From Streptomyces sp. 378 (GTDB lineage: Bacteria; Actinomycetota; Actinomycetes; Streptomycetales; Streptomycetaceae), in the NCBI RefSeq assembly GCF_030124145.1, contig NZ_JASKMS010000003.1, forward strand, positions 124,001 through 188,000: a stretch of 64,000 nt of DNA. The letters are read 5' to 3'. The notes below the pieces were generated by a model, which worked only from the letters and a program-made list of their open reading frames with translations, was not told where the DNA came from and made no database searches. The number at the start of each line of letters is the position of its first letter. Position 1 is the stretch's first letter. The position numbers were made by a program, and so were the translations under genes. Positions 29,513 through 36,690 of the stretch are shown piece after piece.

Positions 29513-30499
29513 ATGGAAACGACACGCTCCAGCCCCGCGGGGACGGACGGCGCCGAGCCGGTTCTCCAGCAGCACTTCGACGCGACGATCGCGCGGGACC
29601 AGCGGATCGAGCCGCGCGACTGGATGCCGGAGGGCTACCGGAAGACACTGATCCGGCAGATCGCGCAGCACGCGCACTCGGAGATCATCGGCATGCAGCC
29701 GGAGGGCGAGTGGATCACCCGCGCGCCGTCGCTGCGCCGCAAGGCCATTCTGTTCGCCAAGGTCCAGGACGAGGCCGGGCACGGGCTGTACCTGTACTCG
29801 GCGGCGGAGACGCTGGGCGCCGACCGCGCGGATCTGACCGGGCGCTTGATCGAGGGGCGCCAGAAGTACTCGTCGATCTTCAACTACCCGACGCTGAGCT
29901 TCGCGGACGTCGGGGTGATCGGCTGGTTCGTGGACGGCGCCGCGATCTGCAACCAAGTGCCGCTGTGCCGCTCCTCGTACGGGCCGTACGCGCGCGCCAT
30001 GGTGCGGATCTGCAAGGAGGAATCGTTCCACCAGCGGCAGGGCTACGAGCTGCTGATGACGATGATGCGCGGCACCCCCGAGCAGCGCGAGATGGTGCAG
30101 GACGCGGTGAACCGCTGGTGGTGGCCGTCGCTGATGATGTTCGGCCCGCCCGACGACGCCTCGCCCAACTCCGCGCAGTCCATGGCCTGGAAGATCAAGC
30201 GGCACAGCAACGACGAACTGCGCCGGCGGTTCGTCGACATGACCGTCCCGCAGGCCGAGAAGCTCGGCGTGACGCTCCCGGACCCGGAGCTGCGCTGGAA
30301 CGAGGAGCGGGGCCACCACGACTTCGGCACGCCCGACTGGGACGAGCTGATGCGGGTCATCAAGGGCGACGGCCCCTGTAACGACCAACGCGTGGAACGG
30401 CGGCGCACGGCCCACGAGGAGGGCGCCTGGGTGCGCGAGGCGGCCACCGCCCACGCCGCCAAACAGGCCGCCCGCGAGCGGAAGGGAGCGGTGGCATGA
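29513..30499 (+). CDS. paaA: Phenylacetyl-CoA epoxidase subunit PaaA
   Basis: 328 residues. Catalytic diiron subunit of the multicomponent monooxygenase that converts phenylacetyl-CoA to its 1,2-epoxide. Diiron ligand motifs are visible in [17 protein letters not shown] and [18 protein letters not shown] 29513 (METTRSS) is chosen because the open frame further upstream runs through the operator. Overlaps paaB by 4 bp (ATGA). Confidence 0.96.
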   Translation: METTRSSPAGTDGAEPVLQQHFDATIARDQRIEPRDWMPEGYRKTLIRQIAQHAHSEIIGMQPEGEWITRAPSLRRKAILFAKVQDEAGHGLYLYSAAETLGADRADLTGRLIEGRQKYSSIFNYPTLSFADVGVIGWFVDGAAICNQVPLCRSSYGPYARAMVRICKEESFHQRQGYELLMTMMRGTPEQREMVQDAVNRWWWPSLMMFGPPDDASPNSAQSMAWKIKRHSNDELRRRFVDMTVPQAEKLGVTLPDPELRWNEERGHHDFGTPDWDELMRVIKGDGPCNDQRVERRRTAHEEGAWVREAATAHAAKQAARERKGAVA

Positions 30500-30789
30500 C
30501 CGCCGACCGGCAGGACTGGCCCCTGTACGAGGTGTTCGTACGCGGCAAGCGCGGGCTGAACCACGTCCATGTGGGCTCGCTGCACGCCGCCGACGACCGT
30601 ATGGCGCTCACCCACGCCCGCGACCTCTACACCCGCCGCAACGAGGGCGTCTCGATCTGGGTCGTGCGCTCCGAGCACATCGCCGCCTCCACCCGCGACG
30701 AGAAGGACCCCTTCTTCGAGCCCAGCGCCGACAAGGTCTACCGGCACCCGACCTTCTACGACATCCCCGACGACGTCCCGCACATCTGA
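30496..30789 (+). CDS. paaB: Phenylacetyl-CoA epoxidase subunit PaaB
   Basis: 97 residues, a small accessory subunit bridging PaaAC heterodimers. The family core is visible in [21 protein letters not shown] and [11 protein letters not shown]. Translation is coupled to paaA through an ATGA overlap; paaC begins 10 bp after its stop. Confidence 0.95.
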   Translation: MTADRQDWPLYEVFVRGKRGLNHVHVGSLHAADDRMALTHARDLYTRRNEGVSIWVVRSEHIAASTRDEKDPFFEPSADKVYRHPTFYDIPDDVPHI

Positions 30790-30799
30790 AGGAGAGGGC

Positions 30800-31627
30800 A
30801 TGAGCGACGACCACGTCTACATGACCCTCGCCGAGGGACACGAGGACGACACCCGCTGGGCTTACGGCACCGGCTTCGAGGACCCCCTGCACGGCGTCGA
30901 CACCACCGTGCCCGACGACGTGGACGCCGGTGAACTGGCCGCCCTGTGCGTCAGCCTGGCCGACGACGCCCTGATCTCGGCCCAGCGGCTCGCCGAGTGG
31001 ACCACCCGTGCCCCCGAGCTGGAGGAGGAGGTGGCGCTGGCCAACATCGGCCTCGACCTGCTCGGCCAGGCCCGCCTGCTCTACTCCCGCGCGGGCCAGG
31101 CCGACGGCACCGGCCGCGGCGAGGACGCCTTCGCCTACTTCCGCGACCCCGGTGACTTCCGCAACGTACGCCTGGCCGAACTCCCGAACGGCGACTTCGC
31201 GTTCTCGATCGTGCGGCTGCTGGTGCTCGCCAGCTGGCGCCTCGCCCACTTCGAGCGGCTCACCGCCCACCGCGACCCGGTGCTGGCGGCGATCGCCGCC
31301 AAGGGCGTGAAGGAACTGGCCTACCACCGCCAGTACGCGGCCGAGTGGGCCGTACGCCTCGGCGACGGCACCGAGGAGTCGCACCGCCGGATGCGCAAGG
31401 CACAGGAGCAGGTGGCGCCCTACCTCGGCGAGCTGTTCACGGCGTACGACGTCCGGGACGAGGTCGTCGCGGTGCTGCGCCAGGTCACCGAGGCGGCCGG
31501 GCTGCCCATGCCCGTCTACCGGCCGCTGCCCGGCGCGGGCCGCGCCGGGGAGCACACCGAGCATCTCGCCCCGCTGCTGGCCGAGTTGCAGGGGGTGGCC
31601 CGCGCCCACCCGGAGGCGACATGGTGA
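30800..31627 (+). CDS. paaC: Phenylacetyl-CoA epoxidase subunit PaaC
   Basis: 275 residues, structural ferritin-like partner of PaaA. Starts at ATG 30800 with GGAGAGG just upstream. Helical core with ADDALISAQRLAEW, NIGLDLLGQARLLY, and KELAYHRQYAAEW. The stop overlaps the paaD start (ATGGTGA). Confidence 0.95.
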   Translation: MSDDHVYMTLAEGHEDDTRWAYGTGFEDPLHGVDTTVPDDVDAGELAALCVSLADDALISAQRLAEWTTRAPELEEEVALANIGLDLLGQARLLYSRAGQADGTGRGEDAFAYFRDPGDFRNVRLAELPNGDFAFSIVRLLVLASWRLAHFERLTAHRDPVLAAIAAKGVKELAYHRQYAAEWAVRLGDGTEESHRRMRKAQEQVAPYLGELFTAYDVRDEVVAVLRQVTEAAGLPMPVYRPLPGAGRAGEHTEHLAPLLAELQGVARAHPEATW

Positions 31628-32136
31628 CCGCACTCCTGGACGCCCGAAGGGCCCGGCACATCGCCGAGCAGGTGCCCGACCCCGAACTGCCCATGCTCAC
31701 CCTGGCCGACCTCGGAGTGCTGCGCGAGGTGACCATGGCCCCGGACGGCACGGTCGTCGCGAGCCTGACCCCGACCTACTCGGGCTGCCCGGCGATGGCC
31801 GAGATGCGCGCGGGCGTGGCCGCCCGGCTGCGGGACGCCGGCTACGCCCGCGTGGAGATCCGCACCGTCCTCGACCCGCCCTGGAGCAGCGACTGGATCA
31901 CGCCGGCCGGCCGTCGCAAGCTCGCCGAGCACGGCATCGCCCCGCCCGGCGCCGCGCCCGCGCGCCCCACCGGGCCGGTCCCGCTCGTGCTGTCACCGGC
32001 CCGCCGCTCGGTGCCCTGCCCCCGGTGCGGTCACCCCGACACCGAGGAGACCTCCCGTTTCGGCGCCACGTCCTGCAAGGCCCTGTGGCGCTGCCTCGCC
32101 TGCCGCGAGCCGTTCGAGTACGTCAAGGAGATCTGA
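31621..32136 (+). CDS. paaD: Phenylacetyl-CoA epoxidase assembly factor PaaD
   Basis: 171 residues. N-terminal MIP18/DUF59-type domain (VPDPELPMLTLADLGVL, SGCPAM) plus a C-terminal zinc ribbon (CPRCG...SCKALWRCLACREPFEYVK). The family is thought to assist Fe-S or diiron assembly for the epoxidase. ATG 31621 lies within the end of paaC; GTG 31624 is an alternative. Confidence 0.94.
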   Translation: MVTALLDARRARHIAEQVPDPELPMLTLADLGVLREVTMAPDGTVVASLTPTYSGCPAMAEMRAGVAARLRDAGYARVEIRTVLDPPWSSDWITPAGRRKLAEHGIAPPGAAPARPTGPVPLVLSPARRSVPCPRCGHPDTEETSRFGATSCKALWRCLACREPFEYVKEI

Positions 32137-33251
32137 TGGAGGACCTGATGGAGCCGGCCCCCGCCCCGGCGGCACGTCCGCGTGCCCGCCGCCGCCCGGT
32201 CTTCCACCCCCTGCGGGTCGCCGCCGTGCAGCCCCTGTGCGAGGACTCCGCAGCCGTGAGCTTCGACATCCCGGCCGAACTGGCCGAGGAGTTCACCTTC
32301 GCGCCCGGCCAGTCGCTCACCCTGCGGCGCGACATCGAAGGCCGGGACGAGCGCCGCTCCTACTCGATCTGCGCGCCCGCCGGCACGGCACCGCGCATCG
32401 GCGTCCGGGTGGTGCCGGGCGGCCTGTTCTCCTCCTGGCTGGTGCACGACGTACGCCCCGGCGACACCGTCGAGGTGATGGCACCCACCGGTGCCTTCAC
32501 CCCCGACCTCACCACCCACGGCCACCACGTCCTCATCGCCGCCGGCTCCGGCATCACGCCCATGGTCTCCATCGCCGAGTCCGTCCTGGCCGCCGACCCC
32601 CGCTCGCGCGTCACCCTCCTCTACGGCAACCGCCGCACCGGCACGGTGATGTTCGCGGACGAGCTCGCCGACCTGAAGGACCTCTACCCGACGCGGTTCC
32701 AGCTCGCCCACGTCCTCTCCCGCGAGCCCCGCGAGGCCGAGGTGCTCTCCGGCCGCCTCGACGCCGAACGGCTCTCCGCCCTGGTCGACGCACTCGTCGA
32801 CGTGGAGTCCGCCGACCACTGGTGGCTGTGCGGCCCGCACGGCATAGTCCGCGCAGCCCAGCAGGTCCTCACCGGCCTCGGCGTGCCCGCCGACCGCGTC
32901 CACCAGGAGCTGTTCTACGCCGACGACGAGCCCGTCCGCGAGGTCCAGCACGCCGAGACCGGCCCCTCCGGCCCGGTCAGCCAGGTCACGGTCACCCTCG
33001 ACGGACGCTCCACCACCTCCGCCCTGCCCCGCGAGCGGACCCTCCTGGAAGGCGCCCAGCAGACCCGCCCCGATCTGCCGTTCGCCTGCAAGGGCGGGGT
33101 CTGCGGCACCTGCCGCGCCCTGGTCACCGACGGCAAGGCCGACATGCGCCGCAACTTCGCCCTCGAACCGTCCGAGGTCGACGCGGGCTACGTCCTCACC
33201 TGCCAGTCGTACCCGGTGTCCGAGACACTGACGGTGGACTTCGACACCTGA
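32136..33251 (+). CDS. paaE: Phenylacetyl-CoA epoxidase reductase PaaE
   Basis: 371 residues. NAD(P)H-dependent reductase feeding electrons to PaaA. FAD site RRSYSIC, nucleotide site GSGITPM, and C-terminal plant-type [2Fe-2S] ferredoxin domain (CKGGVCGTC...C, last 90 residues). ATG 32136 follows AAGGAG by 5 nt and overlaps the paaD stop (TGATG). ATG 32148 also has a good GGAGGA site, giving a form 4 residues shorter. Confidence 0.95.
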   Translation: MEDLMEPAPAPAARPRARRRPVFHPLRVAAVQPLCEDSAAVSFDIPAELAEEFTFAPGQSLTLRRDIEGRDERRSYSICAPAGTAPRIGVRVVPGGLFSSWLVHDVRPGDTVEVMAPTGAFTPDLTTHGHHVLIAAGSGITPMVSIAESVLAADPRSRVTLLYGNRRTGTVMFADELADLKDLYPTRFQLAHVLSREPREAEVLSGRLDAERLSALVDALVDVESADHWWLCGPHGIVRAAQQVLTGLGVPADRVHQELFYADDEPVREVQHAETGPSGPVSQVTVTLDGRSTTSALPRERTLLEGAQQTRPDLPFACKGGVCGTCRALVTDGKADMRRNFALEPSEVDAGYVLTCQSYPVSETLTVDFDT

Positions 33252-33264
33252 TCGCCCGGGCGGT

Positions 33265-33300
33265 GCGCCGGCCTGCGGCCCCGGCCCTGTGGGCCGGCGC
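33265..33300 (+). terminator. Hairpin terminator after paaE
   Basis: Perfect 9-bp arms GCGCCGGCC (33265-33273) and GGCCGGCGC (33292-33300), 13 bp past the paaE stop. The loop is 18 nt and itself GC-rich. Confidence 0.55.
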
Positions 33301-33414
33301 TTCCAACCGGCGACAGGCCGGTGCGCACCGGGTCGGCAGGAGCGCGACGTAGCCCACGTCGCGCACGACGTCGTCATCGCGCCGGCGTTCCACGGAGCCG
33401 TCGATCATCGCCGC

Positions 33415-33459
33415 GGCACCGGCGGCACCGGCGGCACCGGCGGCACCGGCGGCACCGGA
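33415..33459. repeat. 9-bp minisatellite, five units
   Basis: Four perfect GGCACCGGC units (33415-33450) and one variant GGCACCGGA (33451-33459) in direct tandem order. It is non-coding by position and is a likely site of strain-to-strain length variation. Confidence 0.85.
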
Positions 33460-33583
33460 TGGACTGAGTAGCTGATCGCTTCCAGGACGGTGGGCAGCCG
33501 CGGTACGGACCGGCGGCGGCACGCCGGTCCGCGCGGCGAAGGCGGCGACGGCCGGTATCGGGGCGTGGGCCTTCCGCCTCCTC

Positions 33584-35194
33584 TCAGTCGGCGCGCAGGA
33601 CCCGCAACGCCGTGAGGGCGACGTGCAGTTCGGTACGGCGGTCGCCGGCCTCGAGGTCGGTGTCGAGGATGCGTTCGATGGTGCGCAGGCGCTGGTACAT
33701 GGTCTCCCTGGACAGGCCGCCGCGACGGGCCGCCGTGGTCTTGTTGCCGGCGGCGTCGAGGTAGTGGCCCAGGGTCGTCAGCAGGTCGGTGCCGTGCCGG
33801 GTGTCGTGGTCGATGAGCCGGCCCAGCCGGCGTTCCGTGTAGTCCTGGATCCGGGTGTCCTCGCGCAGCGCGTACAGCAGCCGGCGCAGGTCGATGTCCG
33901 GCAGCTCGTGGAAGGAACGGTCCGGGGGGAGCGGCTGGCCGGGTGGAGTGGCCTCTATGACGCGGGCCGCCTCCCGGAACGAGCGGGCGGTGCCGGCGAG
34001 ATCCGCCACTTCCGAGCCGACGCCGACGATCGCCCGCGGGGCCAGCGTCAGCGCGGTACGGCTCAGTCGCTCGGCCACGGGCCGCCAGGGCTGGGCGGGG
34101 CGCAGGGCCAGCAGCACGCCGAGGCGGCCGGGGGAGAGCTCTCCGGCCAGGGCCGGGACGCCGGTCGACCTCAGCTCCCGGTGCAGCCGGGTCTCCGGGT
34201 CGGCGCCTTCCCCGCCGGGGCCCAGGTCCACGAGGATCGCCAGGAAGACACCGGCCTCCGTGGGCAGGCCCAGCGCGGCGCAGCGGGCGCGGATGTCCTC
34301 GGTGGAGTGGTGGCGCTGCTCCGCCAGTTCCCGCAGGGCGTTGCGGTGGGCGGTGTGCTCCCAGGGCGTGGTGTGGATGAGCCGGGCCACGGTCAGGGCC
34401 ATCGCCGTCCGCTCCAGGACGGTGACGTGCTCGGGCCCGAAGAGCGGCCCGTCCGCGGGCAGCATGGCCAGGCGGCCCCACCGTTCGCCCTGGTAGGCGA
34501 CGGGTGCCGTGAGCCAGCCCTCCGGGCCTCCCACCTGCGTGTGGCCGCCGGGCTCCGTCGCCCGGGAGCGCCGCTCCCAGTCCCCGAGCGCCTCTTCCAC
34601 CGTGCTCCCGGAGGGCTCGCAGATCAGCGCCTGGTGCACCAGGTTCTCCAGCACGACCGTCCGGCCGCTCATCTCCGCCGCCGCGCGCACCACGTCCTCC
34701 GCCCCCGCCCCGCGCAGGGTGAGGGCCGTGAACGCCTCGTGGATCCGCTGGGTCCGCCGCATGGCGTCGGCCTGGCTGCCGAGGATGAGCGCGTGCACGA
34801 CCTGGGTGACCTCCAGGAAGTTCACGTCCCGGGCGAGCGTGACCAGGGGGAGACCCCGCGCCCGGCAGGCCTGCACGAGGACGTCGGGCGGCCGGTGGTA
34901 GCGCCGTACGAGCTCGATGACCAGGGCGGCCGCCCCCACCTCGGTGAGTTCGTCCACGTACCGGCGGATCCCCGCGGCGTCGTCGGGCAGGGGCATGCCC
35001 GTGGTCAGCACCAGCTCGCCGCCCTTGAGGAAGGAGGCCGGGTCCGTCAGTTCGGTGATGTGCACCCAGCGCACCGGCCGGTCCAGCCGGTCCAGCCCCG
35101 TGACGACCTGGGGCTGTCCGGCGGCCAGGACGGGCAGGGCGAGAACGTCGGCGAGGGTCGGGGCGCGACCGGCCGTCGGGGGGTGCTCGTTCAC
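33584..35194 (-). CDS. PucR family transcriptional regulator
   Basis: 536 residues. N-terminal PucR domain (TLADVLALPVLAAG...RPVRWVHITELTDPASFLKGGELVLTTG, ~12-130), a central GGDEF-like/CdaR region (~290-440), and a C-terminal PucR helix-turn-helix (LLTTLGHYLDAAGNKTTAARRGGLSRETMYQRLRTIERIL, ~455-510). It is divergent from the aminotransferase operon, with a 227-bp shared control region carrying three ACAACG boxes. It probably regulates the adjacent amine catabolic operon in response to its substrate. Confidence 0.92.
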   Translation of the reverse strand: MNEHPPTAGRAPTLADVLALPVLAAGQPQVVTGLDRLDRPVRWVHITELTDPASFLKGGELVLTTGMPLPDDAAGIRRYVDELTEVGAAALVIELVRRYHRPPDVLVQACRARGLPLVTLARDVNFLEVTQVVHALILGSQADAMRRTQRIHEAFTALTLRGAGAEDVVRAAAEMSGRTVVLENLVHQALICEPSGSTVEEALGDWERRSRATEPGGHTQVGGPEGWLTAPVAYQGERWGRLAMLPADGPLFGPEHVTVLERTAMALTVARLIHTTPWEHTAHRNALRELAEQRHHSTEDIRARCAALGLPTEAGVFLAILVDLGPGGEGADPETRLHRELRSTGVPALAGELSPGRLGVLLALRPAQPWRPVAERLSRTALTLAPRAIVGVGSEVADLAGTARSFREAARVIEATPPGQPLPPDRSFHELPDIDLRRLLYALREDTRIQDYTERRLGRLIDHDTRHGTDLLTTLGHYLDAAGNKTTAARRGGLSRETMYQRLRTIERILDTDLEAGDRRTELHVALTALRVLRAD

Positions 35195-35296
35195 GGTGCC
35201 TCCCTGCGTGCCCGGTCACTCTGACAAGCGGGGCTGACCTGCGCAAGAGCAGGCCACCAAAGGGGCGGGCGGGGCGCGGGGGGCCGAGCGGTTGAC

Positions 35297-35341
35297 ACAA
35301 CGTCCGAACAACGGGTTCCGGCTGGACAGATCACGCGTTGT
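35297..35341. promoter_or_regulatory. Candidate PucR-type operator boxes
   Basis: ACAACG occurs at 35297-35302 and 35308-35313, 11 bp apart (one helical turn), and inverted as CGTTGT at 35336-35341. A TTGACA hexamer (35292-35297) abuts the first box. All lie between the divergent regulator and aminotransferase genes. The assignment to the adjacent regulator is inference. Confidence 0.4.
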
Positions 35342-35421
35342 CGTGTCCCGCGGCGGCTTGGATGCTCGGGTACCGGAGCTGAGCCAAGCAACCAGACCTC
35401 GTCCTACGGCCGGGAGACACC

Positions 35422-36690
35422 ATGACCGCACTGTCGCCGCACCTTCGCCAGGCCACGCCCGTCGTGGCGGCCAGGGGCGAGGGCGTCCACCTCTACGGTG
35501 AGGACGGCCGCCGCTACCTCGACTTCACCGCCGGTATCGGCGTCACCAGCACCGGGCACTGCCACCCCAAGGTCGTGGCGGCGGCGCAGGAGCAGGTCGG
35601 CACGCTGATCCACGGCCAGTACACGACCGTCATGCACCAGCCGCTGCGCCGCCTCGTCGACAAGCTGGGCGAGGTGCTGCCCGCCGGTCTGGACAGCCTG
35701 TTCTTCACCAACTCCGGCAGTGAGGCCGTCGAGGCGGCGCTGCGGCTGGCCCGCCAGGCCACCGGCCGGCCCAACGTGCTGGTCTGTCACGGCGGATTCC
35801 ACGGCCGTACGGTCGCCGCCGCCTCCATGACCACCTCCGGCATCCGCTTCCGGTCCGGGTTCTCGCCGCTGATGAGCGGCGTGGTCGTCACCCCGTTCCC
35901 GACGGCCTTCCGGTACGGCTGGGACGAGGAGACCGCCACCCGCTTCGCCCTGCGGGAACTCGACTACACCCTCCAGACGATCTCGTCGCCCGCCGACACC
36001 GCGGCGATCATCGTCGAGCCGGTCCTCGGCGAGGGCGGCTACGTCCCCGCGAACCGCGCCTTCCTCGAGGGCTTGCGGGAGCGCGCGGACCGGCACGGAT
36101 TCCTGCTGATCTTCGACGAGGTGCAGACCGGCGTCGGCCGTACCGGCCGCTTCTGGGGCCATGACCACTTCGGCGTCACACCCGACATCCTCGTCACCGC
36201 CAAGGGCCTGGCCAGCGGCTTCCCGATCTCCGGCATCGCCGCCTCCGAGGAACTGATGGCGAAGGCCTGGCCGGGCTCGCAGGGCGGCACGTACGGCGCC
36301 AACGCCGTCGCCTGCGCCGCCGCCTGCGCGACCCTGGACGTCGTGCGCGACGAGAAGCTGGTCGAGAACGCCGAGGCGATGGGCAAGCGGCTCCGCCAGG
36401 GCCTGGAGGCCGTGGCCGACCGGACCCCGGGCATCGGTGACGTGCGCGGCCTGGGCCTCATGCTCGCCACCGAATTCGTCACCGAGGACGGCAGCCCCGA
36501 CCCGGAGACCGCCGCCCGCGTCCAGCGTGCCGCGATCGACGAGGGCCTGCTCCTGCTGCTGTGCGGCGCCTGGAACCAGGTCGTCCGGATGATCCCGGCG
36601 CTCGTGATCGACGAGACGGGCGTGGACGAGGGCCTCCAGGCCTGGGCGAACGCCGTCGAAACCGGTACGTCGGGAGCGTCGGAGCGATGA
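35422..36690 (+). CDS. Class III aminotransferase (4-aminobutyrate aminotransferase type)
   Basis: 422 residues. PLP enzyme moving an omega-amino group to 2-oxoglutarate. Visible: NSGSEAVEAALRLAR (phosphate cup), CHGGFHGRT, EPVLGEGGY, FDEVQTGVGRTG with the PLP-binding Asp, and the Schiff-base Lys261 in ILVTAKGLASGFP. It is first in a four-gene-type arrangement with a large FAD/Fe-S oxidoreductase and a semialdehyde dehydrogenase, all joined by ATGA overlaps. The set points to GABA or a related omega-amino acid as substrate; beta-alanine or diamines cannot be excluded. Confidence 0.9.
   Translation: MTALSPHLRQATPVVAARGEGVHLYGEDGRRYLDFTAGIGVTSTGHCHPKVVAAAQEQVGTLIHGQYTTVMHQPLRRLVDKLGEVLPAGLDSLFFTNSGSEAVEAALRLARQATGRPNVLVCHGGFHGRTVAAASMTTSGIRFRSGFSPLMSGVVVTPFPTAFRYGWDEETATRFALRELDYTLQTISSPADTAAIIVEPVLGEGGYVPANRAFLEGLRERADRHGFLLIFDEVQTGVGRTGRFWGHDHFGVTPDILVTAKGLASGFPISGIAASEELMAKAWPGSQGGTYGANAVACAAACATLDVVRDEKLVENAEAMGKRLRQGLEAVADRTPGIGDVRGLGLMLATEFVTEDGSPDPETAARVQRAAIDEGLLLLLCGAWNQVVRMIPALVIDETGVDEGLQAWANAVETGTSGASER

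Larger units (their letters stand above)
33252..33583. other. 332-bp non-coding interval between convergent paaE and pucR-type gene
   Basis: Apart from the terminator and the 9-bp minisatellite, I see nothing I can support. Short open frames here on both strands lack ribosome sites, and their only striking feature is the repeat-encoded Gly-Thr-Gly or Val-Pro-Pro runs. Confidence 0.5.

Noticed and set aside
33289..33471. Short plus-strand frame encoding Gly-Thr-Gly repeats
   Set aside because: The repeat is explained by the 9-bp minisatellite; no ribosome site or homology.
33405..35300. 631-codon minus-strand frame overlapping the PucR gene
   Set aside because: Different frame from the PucR protein, which has both N- and C-terminal family motifs; this one is Arg/Pro-rich.
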